Source of the DNA: Planctomycetota bacterium | GTDB lineage: Bacteria > Planctomycetota > Phycisphaerae > UBA1845 | Length of the DNA: 8,584 bases | Assembly: GCA_022567365.1 (NCBI GenBank) | Contig: JADFHG010000132.1 | Location: 1-8,584 of the forward strand | Direction of reading: 5' to 3' | Part shown: piece by piece, positions 1 through 6,151 of the stretch | How positions within the stretch are numbered: position 1 is the stretch's first letter | Layout: each line of letters opens with the position of its first letter | Position numbers and translations under genes: made by a program | Notes under the pieces: generated by a model | Told to the model about the DNA's origin: nothing | What the model saw: only the letters and a program-made list of their open reading frames with translations | Database searches by the model: none

Positions 1-101
1 GGGGCTTCGGCGAGGCTGATCGCATCCGGGACGAGCTCACAAGAAAGGGCATCGCGCTGGAGGACGGCCCCGACGGCACCACGTGGAAACGGGCGGGATG
101 A
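1..101 (+). CDS. cysS: Cysteinyl-tRNA synthetase, C-terminal end (partial)
   Basis: The reading frame is open from the left edge (first full codon at 3) to TGA at 99-101. It gives 32 residues containing DRIRDELTRKGIALEDGPDG and ending TTWKRAG. The pattern 'D.IRdeL...GI.leD.p.GT.W+' is the characteristic extreme C-terminus of cysteinyl-tRNA synthetase, the cytoplasmic enzyme that charges tRNA-Cys with cysteine using ATP. The catalytic Rossmann domain with HIGH and KMSKS lies outside the window, so the call rests on this tail alone. The stop codon overlaps the ATG of the next gene (ATGA), which suggests translational coupling with the citramalate synthase-like gene. Confidence 0.85.
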   Translation, partial: GFGEADRIRDELTRKGIALEDGPDGTTWKRAG

Positions 102-427
102 GCAAGGACCGCGTCTATATCTACGACTGTACGTTGCGCGACGGCGCCCAGACCCAGGGCGTCGACTTCACCGCCGCCGACAAGGTCGCGCTGGCGGGGG
201 AGCTCGACCGCATCGGCGTCGACTACGTCGAGGGCGGCTGGCCCGGCGCCAACCCGACCGACGACGCCTTCTTCGATGAGGCGCCGGAGCTTGCCCGCGC
301 AAGGCTTACCGCCTTCGGCATGACGCGGCGCGCCGGGCGGTCCGCCGACAAACGTGAAGTTATCGACAATCACCTCGTGCTTGGATCGCTTGTCGCCGTC
401 GGGCGTCGTCCATCGATTGAGCTGTAA
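98..427 (+). CDS. cimA: Citramalate synthase / 2-isopropylmalate synthase family, truncated after about 80 residues
   Basis: ATG at 98 overlaps the cysS stop. I prefer it to the in-frame ATG at 83, which lies inside cysS. The first 84 residues match the N-terminus of the DRE-TIM (HMGL-like) metallolyase barrel: YDCTLRDGAQTQGVDF at residues 8-23 carries the Arg-Asp of the DxTLRDG signature, followed by DKVALAGELDRIGVDYVEGG and WPGANPTDDAFF. The spelling GAQTQGV plus EGGWPGxNP is typical of the citramalate synthase (CimA-type) branch, which condenses pyruvate and acetyl-CoA in isoleucine synthesis, rather than LeuA. After FGMTRRAGRSAD the family match ends. The frame then runs about 26 codons antisense to ssb and stops at 425-427. 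A full enzyme is about 500 residues, so this copy cannot be functional as it stands. Confidence 0.8.
   Translation: MSKDRVYIYDCTLRDGAQTQGVDFTAADKVALAGELDRIGVDYVEGGWPGANPTDDAFFDEAPELARARLTAFGMTRRAGRSADKREVIDNHLVLGSLVAVGRRPSIEL
341..352. other. Rearrangement or assembly join between cimA and ssb
   Basis: The + strand reads TCC GCC GAC AAA, which fits the cimA frame as S-A-D-K. The - strand of the same bases reads TTT GTC GGC GGA, which fits the ssb frame as F-V-G-G. Both gene families are still recognisable up to these bases and neither continues beyond them, so the breakpoint lies in or next to them, probably at a short shared sequence. The two genes converge head-on and each is cut in mid-domain or mid-gene. 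This may be a deletion or inversion in the genome, or a false join of two contigs from a metagenome or repeat-confused assembly. Confidence 0.6.
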
Positions 428-667
428 TCGGCCTTCAATGAGCACCGAGCGGCCCTTCGCCATGTATTGTTTGAACGCCTCGCCGCGGCGCCCGAAGAGC
501 GTGCAATCGACGAAGCACACATCCTCGTGTTCCCCGCCGTCACGGTCGCGCCATTTTCGGTTTGTCGCGATACCGAACTTGCACACCGCCGTATTCGCCG
601 GCGTGTAGCTCAGCTCCGGGTCGCGCGTCAGGTTGCCCATCAGCACGATGCGATTGTAGCTCGACAT
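341..667 (-). CDS. ssb: Single-stranded DNA-binding protein, OB fold intact, C-terminal tail replaced
   Basis: ATG at 667 follows a good ribosome binding site (GAGGA, 9 bases upstream at 677-681). The product begins MSSYNRIVLMGNLTRDPELS and contains FGIATNRKW, the stretch around VCFVDCTLFGR, YMAKGRSVLIEGRLQ and EVIVDNFTFVGG. These are the strands of the SSB OB fold, complete at about residue 109. SSB coats single-stranded DNA in replication, recombination and repair. Past 341 the frame stays open to the left window edge, but those codons are simply the complement of cimA and cysS. The Gly/Pro-rich linker and acidic DDxIPF-type tip that recruits partner proteins are absent. The gene follows rpsF by 45 bases in the same direction, the usual rpsF-ssb order; rpsR and rplI would be expected next. 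Confidence 0.85.
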
Positions 668-712
668 TGTCTTTGTTCCTCACACGATCGGGCGAATGGT
701 GGCTCGACCGGT

Positions 713-1330
713 CTACGCCGTTTCCGAAGTCGCATCACTGGACGCAGGAGTGGATTCGGAGGAATCCGATTCGACCGCACCGGCTGTTACTGTTGCCGTA
801 GTCGGTTTCTCTTGCGATTCGGACGCCTTTTCTGCCGATTCAGACGGTTGCTCTTTCTTGTTCGCCGGTTTCGCTTCCGAGTCAGACGGAGCCGCCTTTG
901 CATCAGACGGCTTCTCTTTCGCGTCGGATGTCGCTTCAACGGACGGACCGGACTTCGGCGGAGCATCGCCCGGGCGGCGGCCCGCGACCGAGCTGTCACC
1001 CTCCTCGACGCTTTCCTGCAACGCACGCTCCATCATATCCGTGGTCATATGGTCCGCCCGGGTGACGAGAACGCGCAGGATGTCCTCGGAGATGTTCACG
1101 TCGCGTTCGAGGCCCGTGATTCGGTCCGTCGCGGCTTTGAAGTACGTCAGCACGTACACCCCGCGCTTGCGACCCTTGATCCGGTAGGCGAGCCGCCGTT
1201 CATCCCACAGGCGGCAAAACACGAGTTCCGCTTCTGCGCGATCCATGAGTCGTCGGATTTCCTTTTCGCAGTTCTCGAAAGAGGATCCAAAGTTCGGATC
1301 GAAAAGGAACATTGCTTCGTATTGTTTCAA
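713..1330 (-). CDS. rpsF: Ribosomal protein bS6 with a long low-complexity tail
   Basis: Residues 1-100 match bS6: KQYEAMFLFDPNF at the start, then WDERRLAYRIKGRKRGVYVL (residues 42-61), the segment that packs against bS18 and 16S rRNA in the 30S platform. The start is TTG at 1330. It keeps the conserved 'YE' near the N-terminus, and a strong AGGAGA lies 9 bases upstream; the internal ATG (residue 7) would remove conserved residues. Usual bS6 is about 95-135 residues; this one is 205. Residues 111-205 are a Ser/Glu/Lys/Ala/Pro/Asp tail without hydrophobic clusters, probably disordered. The gene lies 57 bases after pth and 45 before ssb, in the same direction. Confidence 0.95.
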   Translation of the reverse strand: MKQYEAMFLFDPNFGSSFENCEKEIRRLMDRAEAELVFCRLWDERRLAYRIKGRKRGVYVLTYFKAATDRITGLERDVNISEDILRVLVTRADHMTTDMMERALQESVEEGDSSVAGRRPGDAPPKSGPSVEATSDAKEKPSDAKAAPSDSEAKPANKKEQPSESAEKASESQEKPTTATVTAGAVESDSSESTPASSDATSETA

Positions 1331-1339
1331 CGCTTGTCT

Positions 1340-1345
1340 TCTCCT
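1340..1345 (-). promoter_or_regulatory. Ribosome binding site that fixes the TTG start of rpsF
   Basis: The - strand reads AGGAGA at 1345 to 1340, 9 bases upstream of TTG at 1330. No ATG or GTG lies at a suitable distance except the internal ATG at codon 7, which is too far from this site. The site therefore supports the unusual TTG start. Confidence 0.7.
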
Positions 1346-1387
1346 GTGATCGTGGCCGCCATCGCGCAGGCCGACAAACCCGTCGCT

Positions 1388-1957
1388 CTATTCGGACGGT
1401 GGCTCGCCGTTAAATCGGGTCATCGCCAAATCGACACCATGTTCGATCCAACACTCAACGGCGTCGGTTGCACGCTCGCGCGACCGACGCATGATTTCCT
1501 CTTCACGCTCGCTGAATCGACCCAACACATGCGTGGTCGCCCCGCCGAGCGGTCCGCCGATTCCGATGCGGAGGCGCCCCCAGGCGTTCGTACCCAGCCG
1601 GTCGATCACGTCTTGCAACCCCTTGTGCCCGCCGGACGATCCGCTTGCCCTCATGCGCAACCGGCCAAGCGGCAAAGCGAGGTCGTCCGTAACGACCAAC
1701 AGGTCTTCGAGTTCGAGTTTGTAGAACCGCCCCGCCGCGAGCACGGCTCTGCCGCTCTTGTTGACAAACGTCGTCGGTTTCATCATTGCAACGCGTTCGC
1801 CCGCGAAGTCTCCAAGACAGAACCAGCCGTGAAACCTCTCGGTCGACAGGTCGAAACCCCAACGCTTGGCGAACTGGTCCACGACGTCGAACCCGACGTT
1901 GTGGCGCGTTCGGTCATAGCGGGCGCCCGGGTTCCCCACTCCGACGATCAATTTCAC
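1388..1957 (-). CDS. pth: Peptidyl-tRNA hydrolase
   Basis: This is a 189-residue protein, the usual Pth length, with a GTG start at 1957 giving the typical beginning MKLIVGVGNPG. Pth cleaves the ester between peptide and tRNA on peptidyl-tRNAs dropped by stalled ribosomes. Visible active-site elements are N9 in GNPG, H19 in TRHNVGF (the catalytic base, E. coli His20), N66 in KPTTFVNKSG and D91 in VVTDDLALPLG. The loop SGGHKGLQDVI (107-117) has Lys112 where E. coli has Asn114; I believe Lys occurs here in other lineages, so it need not mean loss of activity. No strong ribosome binding site is seen. The gene lies 68 bases after rplY, consistent with the common rplY-pth pairing. Confidence 0.95.
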   Translation of the reverse strand: MKLIVGVGNPGARYDRTRHNVGFDVVDQFAKRWGFDLSTERFHGWFCLGDFAGERVAMMKPTTFVNKSGRAVLAAGRFYKLELEDLLVVTDDLALPLGRLRMRASGSSGGHKGLQDVIDRLGTNAWGRLRIGIGGPLGGATTHVLGRFSEREEEIMRRSRERATDAVECWIEHGVDLAMTRFNGEPPSE

Positions 1958-2025
1958 CGATTCGATCCACGGCCAAACACGAAATCCTTACCACGGCGAG
2001 CCCTACACCGGTTCTCGCCGCCCGA

Positions 2026-2676
2026 TCAAGAACTTTTCTCGCCCTCCGCCTCTTCGTCACGGGCACGACCGATGACCTCGGGCATGGTCGATTTCTCTTC
2101 ACCTTCCTCGCCCGGCTCCGCTTCCACTTCCTCCTGGAGCGCGCGGACCGTCGCGACGCGCTCGCCCGGGTCCGTCAGCGCGACGACGCCGTCGGGCAAG
2201 TCGAGTTCCGAGACGAGGAGCGAATCGCCTACGTTCAAGTGTGTGACAAGCGGGTGCAGCGTGTCCGGTATCGCGGTCACCAGGCATTCCACTGGCAGGC
2301 TCCGCAAATCCTGTTCGAGCACGCCGCCCTCGTGCACGCCCTTCGGCACGCCTCGCAGCTCGATGCCCACGGTGACCTGCACGCGCTCGTCAAGATTGAC
2401 TCGGGTGAGGTCCACGTGGATCGGTAGCGTGCCGAGATGGTCGTATTGTACGGCTTTGATCAGGTACGGTTTCTTGGACCCGCCAATCTCCAACTCGAGC
2501 ATCCGCGCGCCGTGCGCGAGGGCGACCTTGAGATCGTGCTCGACGAGCGTCACCGCCTGGGGGGTCTCTTTGTGTCCGTAGATGATCGCCGGAAGGCGGC
2601 CGGTTTTGCGCAACGCGCGTGCCACCCGTGTCCCGCCGACCTCACGCGCCTCGGCGGTGAGAATGATTGTGTCCAT
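2026..2676 (-). CDS. rplY: Ribosomal protein bL25, Ctc/TL5 two-domain type
   Basis: This 216-residue protein starts at ATG 2676. Residues 1-92 form the 5S rRNA-binding L25 domain (LTAEAREVGGTRVARALRKT, GRLPAIIYG, then YDHLGTLPIHVDLTRV). Residues 95-180 are the additional beta-rich TL5/Ctc domain (GIELRGVPKGVHEGGVLEQ, then LNVGDSLLVSELDLPDGV). Residues 181-216 are a strongly acidic, probably disordered tail. The protein belongs to the 50S central protuberance; Ctc forms are linked to general stress in Bacillus. The ribosome binding site is weak (a purine run about 10 bases upstream). The gene lies 33 bases after prs and 68 before pth, as in the widespread prs-rplY-pth cluster. Confidence 0.95.
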   Translation of the reverse strand: MDTIILTAEAREVGGTRVARALRKTGRLPAIIYGHKETPQAVTLVEHDLKVALAHGARMLELEIGGSKKPYLIKAVQYDHLGTLPIHVDLTRVNLDERVQVTVGIELRGVPKGVHEGGVLEQDLRSLPVECLVTAIPDTLHPLVTHLNVGDSLLVSELDLPDGVVALTDPGERVATVRALQEEVEAEPGEEGEEKSTMPEVIGRARDEEAEGEKSS

Positions 2677-2709
2677 GCGTGTTTCTCTTTCTGTGTCGAA
2701 CCGCGTCGC

Positions 2710-3690
2710 CTATCTCTCGAATAGCGCGCTGACCGACCGATGTTCATGAATCCGGCGGATTGCCTCGCCGATGAGTTCCGCCACCGAAAGAACCGTCAAA
2801 TTGTCGAGCGCCGCGCGGACGGTCGAATTCTCGGGAATCGAATCCGTGACCGCGATTCCGGCGAACCGGGCCTCCTTCAATCGATCCAACGCCGGACCGG
2901 CAAAAATGCCGTGGGCCGCGCCGACGAAGATGCGGTCCGCGCCGTGCTCGCGCGCGAGACGGGCCGCCTCACAAACCGTGCCCGCCGTCGTAATCATGTC
3001 GTCGAACATCAGCACCGTCTTGCCCTTGACGTTGCCGATGATGTTCGTCGCGACCGCCGCATCGACCGCGATCCGGCGTTTGTCGACGATCGCAAGGTCG
3101 CATCCGAGTCGAGCCGCGAAGTCGCTGCTGTATTTGATGTTGCCCACGTCGGGCGAAAGCACCACGGGCTCCGAAACATTCATCCGTGCAAAGTGCCCGC
3201 TGAGCACGGGGCCGGCCGTCAGGTGATCCACCGGTATGTCGAAGAACCCCTGAATCTGGTCCGCGTGGAGGTTCATCGCGAGCACGCGGTCCGCGCCGGC
3301 TTTCGTGATCATGTTCGCGACGAGCTTCGCCGTGATCGGCGTACGACCCTCCGACTTGCGATCCTGTCGGGCATAACCGAAGTACGGAATCACCGCCGTA
3401 ATCCGTCTGGCACTCGCCCGCCGCAACGAATCGATGAAGATCAGCAACGTCATCAGGTTTTCGTTGACCGGCGGACACGTCGATTGGACGATGAAGCAAT
3501 CCTTGCCCCGAACGTCGTCTTCGAGCTTAATGAGGGTCTCGCCGTCGGGGAACGTCGCCACGATCGCGCGACCCCGGTCCACCTCGAGGTAGCGACAGAT
3601 CTTGTCCGTCAGAACGCCGCTCGAGGAACCCGCGAAGACCCTCAGGTCGGCCGACTCGTTCGAAAACGAAGATGGTTGAGCGCTCTTCAT
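2710..3690 (-). CDS. prs: Ribose-phosphate pyrophosphokinase (PRPP synthetase)
   Basis: This 326-residue class I PRPP synthetase transfers pyrophosphate from ATP to ribose 5-phosphate, giving the precursor of nucleotides, His and Trp. Visible motifs are FPDGE (47-51), IPYFGYARQDRK (101-112, ATP binding), LHADQIQGFFDIPVDHL (141-157), LSPDVGN (178-184), VDKRR (202-206, flexible catalytic loop) and the PRPP loop MFDDMITTAGT (228-238). The frame is open upstream to 4047, but ATG at 3690 is chosen because homology starts just after it, GGAG lies 10 bases upstream, and the codon overlaps the glmU stop as ATGA. The tight coupling suggests co-expression with the upstream uridylyltransferase. Confidence 0.96.
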   Translation of the reverse strand: MKSAQPSSFSNESADLRVFAGSSSGVLTDKICRYLEVDRGRAIVATFPDGETLIKLEDDVRGKDCFIVQSTCPPVNENLMTLLIFIDSLRRASARRITAVIPYFGYARQDRKSEGRTPITAKLVANMITKAGADRVLAMNLHADQIQGFFDIPVDHLTAGPVLSGHFARMNVSEPVVLSPDVGNIKYSSDFAARLGCDLAIVDKRRIAVDAAVATNIIGNVKGKTVLMFDDMITTAGTVCEAARLAREHGADRIFVGAAHGIFAGPALDRLKEARFAGIAVTDSIPENSTVRAALDNLTVLSVAELIGEAIRRIHEHRSVSALFER

Positions 3691-4688
3691 GAACCACACA
3701 CTCCATGCACCATCGATCCGCCTGCAACCGCGCTCCCGTCGTCGATCACTTCGCCCGCGCCGACGTGTGCGAACGGACCGATGCGACACCGCGTACCGAT
3801 TGTCGCGTCCGTGGCGATGAACGTAAACGGATAGACCACCGTGTCTTTCCCGATGGTCGCGCCGAACTCGATCCAAGTGTTGTCCGGGTCGATGATGGTG
3901 ACACCCTCCGCCATCAAGGCGACCTGGATGCGATCCTGCATGGCACGACCGACCTCCGCCAGATCGAGGCGCGAGTTGATTCCAACCGCCTCGTCCGCGC
4001 CGATCGCATGGATCGCGGAAACACCATCGCCCGACTCGCGAAGGCACGCGATCGCGTCCGTCAGGTAGTACTCGCCCTTGGCGTTGTCGGGCTTGATCTT
4101 GTCGAGCGATTCAAACAACCGCTTCGAATCAAAGCAATAGTAGCTCGGATTCACCTCGCAAATCTCACGCTGCTCCTGCGTACACTCACGTTCCTCGACG
4201 ATTGCGGACAATTTGCCCGCGTCGTCGCGCACGATCCGGCCGTAGCCCGTCGGATCAGCGAGCACCGCCGTCGCGAGGGTCAGCGAATCGCCGCGGGACT
4301 CGCGCGTCTGCAAAAGCGCGGCGAGCGTTTCTCGTCGCACCAGCGGCATGTCGCCCGCGATCACCAGCACGCTCCCCGAAAAGCCATCAAGGGCGTCGCG
4401 GGCGCACTGGACCGCGTGGCCCGTGCCGTATTGCTCGACCTGCTCGACCCACTGAACGTCGTCCACGTCGCCGAACCGGGAAATCACCTCGTCCTTGCCG
4501 TGCCCCACGACGACGATCAGACGGTCGACGCCGGCGTCCCTAGCCGCGTCCACGGCGTACGAGAGCATCGGCCTCCCGCAGACGTCGTGCAGAACCTTGG
4601 GCAGGTCGCTGTTCATCCGCGTGCTCTTGCCCGCGGCCAGGATAATTGTCGCGCGATCGCTCACCGCGTTGCTTACCTCGGGCTCCAT
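3687..4688 (-). CDS. glmU: GlmU-like UDP-GlcNAc pyrophosphorylase lacking the acetyltransferase half
   Basis: The N-terminal domain has all main features of the GlmU uridylyltransferase, which makes UDP-GlcNAc from UTP and GlcNAc-1-phosphate: LAAGKSTRMNSDLPKVLH (17-34), YGTGHAVQCA (87-96), AGDMPLV (111-117), PTGYGRIVRD, NAKGEYYLTDAI and INSRLDLAEVGRAMQ. A few left-handed beta-helix turns follow (about residues 262-326), with IGPFAHVGAG near the end, and the protein stops at residue 333. E. coli GlmU has 456 residues; the missing part carries its catalytic His and acetyl-CoA site. The stop overlaps prs (ATGA), so the short length looks native rather than a fresh frameshift. ATG 4688 has AGGA 9 bases upstream. 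GTG 4664, preceded by GAGG, is a possible alternative; ATG 4766 is too close to the tRNA. Confidence 0.88.
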   Translation of the reverse strand: MEPEVSNAVSDRATIILAAGKSTRMNSDLPKVLHDVCGRPMLSYAVDAARDAGVDRLIVVVGHGKDEVISRFGDVDDVQWVEQVEQYGTGHAVQCARDALDGFSGSVLVIAGDMPLVRRETLAALLQTRESRGDSLTLATAVLADPTGYGRIVRDDAGKLSAIVEERECTQEQREICEVNPSYYCFDSKRLFESLDKIKPDNAKGEYYLTDAIACLRESGDGVSAIHAIGADEAVGINSRLDLAEVGRAMQDRIQVALMAEGVTIIDPDNTWIEFGATIGKDTVVYPFTFIATDATIGTRCRIGPFAHVGAGEVIDDGSAVAGGSMVHGVCGS

Positions 4689-4777
4689 GCCGACCCGTCC
4701 TACCACATTCGTGCTCGCACCGTAGTCTCGCCCAAACGGCGGCTGTCCGGCGCTACCCTTCGCCATGGTCGAAAAAC

Positions 4778-4848
4778 TTACCCGGCCAGGACTCGAACCT
4801 GGAACGCCAGGACCAAAACCTGGTGTGTTACCATTACACCACCGGGCA
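4778..4848 (-). tRNA. tRNA-Gln (anticodon UUG)
   Basis: The 71-nt cloverleaf folds fully by eye: acceptor TGCCCGG with CCGGGTA (one G-U), D arm GTGT...ACAC, anticodon stem CCAGG/CCTGG around the loop TTTTGGT (anticodon TTG), variable CGTT, and T arm CCAGG-TTCGAGT-CCTGG. The discriminator is A and no CCA is encoded. It is transcribed in the same direction as glmU and ends 90 bases before the glmU start, so it may share a transcript with the operon. I believe tRNA-Gln next to glmU-prs is also seen in other bacteria. Confidence 0.95.
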
Positions 4849-4871
4849 TTTTAGCAGACTGTCGAGCAATA

Positions 4872-4933
4872 TGTGGCACACGATAAACGTGGGGCACAGG
4901 ACAAATGTGTGGCACAGGCTAATAGCCTGTGGC
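4872..4933. repeat. Degenerate 18-nt tandem repeat ending in an inverted repeat
   Basis: Three related units follow each other at 4872-4888, 4889-4906 and 4907-4924, with the shared core GTGGSRCACAGGNNAAAT-like and a conserved GGCACA. The last unit forms a hairpin: CACAGGCT (4913-4920), loop AAT, AGCCTGTG (4924-4931). It lies directly upstream of tRNA-Gln on the transcribed strand. Similar 'TGTGGCACAGGCT..TAGCCTGTG' units are, from memory, frequent between genes of planctomycetes. Confidence 0.6.
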
Positions 4934-5261
4934 GGGTACCGGCAACAGGCCAGCCACCGGCTTGGCAGCGCCTTGCCGGACCCGCTTGCCGCTGCCGCTG
5001 CCGCTGGTGCCACACCATCCAAATCGTTTTCTTCAACAGCCTGTCAGCCACCGCCACCCTCGCTCGGGCACAGACGGTCGTGACCCATCATCAGATCCAC
5101 TTCCGCGACAGGCCGCTCATTCGATGAGAGGGGTCGCGGCAGCAGTCCCACCCCCGAGGCCTGAGCGCCGCACCGCGAAGAGCAGCGCCCACCACCGCTT
5201 CCGGACTTCGGCGTCCGGCGCGGCATACCCCTTGGGAAGCAGGATTCCTAATATTCAGACA

Positions 5262-5281
5262 GCCGATCGCTTGCGATCGGC
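5262..5281. repeat. Perfect 9-bp inverted repeat with 2-nt loop
   Basis: GCCGATCGC (5262-5270), loop TT, GCGATCGGC (5273-5281). On the - strand it would lie at the very 5' end of a transcript from the promoter at 5292-5320. There is no T-run on either side, so it is not an obvious intrinsic terminator. It could be a 5' stabilising hairpin, a dyad operator (it contains CGATCG), or a REP-like element. Confidence 0.6.
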
Positions 5282-5291
5282 GCGGACGGGG

Positions 5292-5320
5292 AGGATACGA
5301 AACCTCGGCACCGCCGTCAA
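5292..5320 (-). promoter_or_regulatory. Sigma70-type promoter on the - strand
   Basis: On the - strand TTGACG (5320-5315) is separated by exactly 17 bases from TATCCT (5297-5292), matching 5/6 and 4/6 of the consensus hexamers. Transcription would start near 5285 and run toward tRNA-Gln and glmU, about 440 bases downstream, with no convincing gene between. It may be the distal promoter of the tRNA-glmU operon, or drive a small RNA that starts with the 5262-5281 hairpin. It is found by eye only. Confidence 0.5.
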
Positions 5321-5835
5321 CTGGTCGGATCACACGACTTCGCCGAGCAAATCGAGATGCAGAGGGACCGCCGTCGGCGGCGGGTATCCCTTGCTATTCG
5401 CTTCCAGCCTCGAATCCGGGGCTTCAAGCAGGCCGGTGGGGTACGAAGACCTCCCGTGGCCGCAAAGAGCCGCCGTCCTACATCGGCGGAACATTCCCTT
5501 GCGGCGACGCGGCACCATTGACATGATTTGCGTTCGGTGCTGGTCGATATAACGTGTGAGTTGTGGTTTCGCGTTCACGCTTGTCGTCCGTGTCGCGGGC
5601 GGCCGATGAACTCGTCGCGTGGCAATATAGGCAGTATAGGCGGGCGAATTGTGGCGTGCGTGAGCCTTGCGGCCCGATAATGCTATTCGCGGCGGTGGGG
5701 ATTACATACCATCTTATTCGATCGCCCCTGCGCGACATCGTTCAGGCAACGGGGGATGCTTAGGATCGACGTGGGATTCCTCGGATCGCGTAACGCCGCA
5801 ACCGACTCGACTCACGGGAAGGAACCAGGAGAATC

Positions 5836-6087
5836 ATGCACAGCACCAACTCGTCATGCGGGCGCAAGGCGCGCTCCATCACCGGCAGCCGCACGGGTAT
5901 CGTTTCCCGTCTGCTGAAGGCGGTCGTCCTCGGATTCACCGGCGCCGTCGCCGCGAGCGTCAATTGCGCCGGCATCGACATCGGCGCCACCATCGATGAC
6001 GTGGACGTTGTCTTTAGGTTCGAGGATGACGACGACCCCGACAATTTCTTCGAGTGGCTGCAGGACGAAATCGATCACCGGTTCTAA
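5836..6087 (+). CDS. Small exported-looking acidic protein, unknown function
   Basis: ATG at 5836 has AGGAGA just upstream (5827-5832; spacing is a little short). The 83-residue product has a basic N-terminal stretch (residues 1-27, five Arg and two Lys), a hydrophobic segment VVLGFTGAVAASV (30-42) with a possible signal peptidase site near Ala39-Ala40, and a mature part GIDIGATIDDVDVVFRFE followed by a DDDDPDNFFEWLQDEID-like acidic end. Cys44 does not sit in a good lipobox (Asn precedes it). I recognise no family. The protein may be secreted to the periplasm or remain as a membrane-anchored small protein. It is the only + strand gene in the middle of the window and is followed 20 bases later by palindromic repeat copy 1. 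Confidence 0.55.
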   Translation: MHSTNSSCGRKARSITGSRTGIVSRLLKAVVLGFTGAVAASVNCAGIDIGATIDDVDVVFRFEDDDDPDNFFEWLQDEIDHRF

Positions 6088-6106
6088 GGGGCTCGCGCGG
6101 TATTCA

Positions 6107-6151
6107 GCGGGTGGCATGGTCCACGCTTGCGTGGCCATGCTTGACCCTGAT
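6107..6151 (+). repeat. Palindromic intergenic repeat, copy 1
   Basis: This 45-nt unit beginning GCGGGTGGCATGGTCC matches copy 3 (8346-8390) with one mismatch (position 6146). The core is an imperfect palindrome: CATGG, a bulged T, CCACGC (6115-6126), loop TT, GCGTGG CCATG (6129-6139), about 12 base pairs. It lies 20 bases after the small acidic-protein gene and could act as an mRNA 3' end structure, but there is no T tract. Confidence 0.85.

Larger units (their letters stand above)
4849..5835. other. About 1 kb intergenic region without a convincing gene
   Basis: Reading frames here have compositions typical of shadow frames (runs of Arg, Pro, Ser), with no recognisable domain and no well-placed start and ribosome binding site. 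The region holds the TGTGGCACAGG tandem repeat (4872-4933), three exact GCCGCT units (4988-5005), a perfect inverted repeat (5262-5281) and a - strand promoter (5292-5320). It also has a near-duplicate nine-mer, CAATATAGG/CAGTATAGG, around 5622-5640. The - strand of 5025-5046 (ACAGGCTGTTGAAGAAAACG) resembles the GGCTGTTGAAAAA ends I recall from some insertion sequences, so part may be an element remnant. No promoter for the small + strand gene at 5836 could be assigned with confidence. Confidence 0.5.

Noticed and set aside
1..340. Continuation of the ssb frame to the left edge
   Set aside because: No stop codon interrupts it, but these codons are the antisense of cimA and cysS and do not resemble an SSB tail.
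467..2581. 704-aa open frame on the + strand
   Set aside because: It is antisense to ssb, rpsF, pth and rplY, which all have clear family motifs on the - strand. Its translation is Arg/Ser-rich and matches nothing.
3691..4047. 5' extension of the prs frame
   Set aside because: The extra residues lie inside glmU in another frame and have no homology; ATG 3690 has a ribosome binding site and the ATGA overlap.
2740..4886. Long + strand frames opposite prs and glmU (2740-3834 and 3705-4886)
   Set aside because: They are shadow frames of conserved genes in GC-rich DNA; one even runs through the tRNA-Gln gene.
4929..5552. 207-aa + strand frame in the intergenic region
   Set aside because: Pro/Arg/Ser-rich shadow-like composition, no ribosome binding site, no recognisable domain, and it crosses the repeats and the - strand promoter.
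6107..6151. Intrinsic terminator after the small acidic-protein gene
   Set aside because: The hairpin is strong but no T-run follows on either strand, and the same unit occurs in front of a gene (8346-8390).
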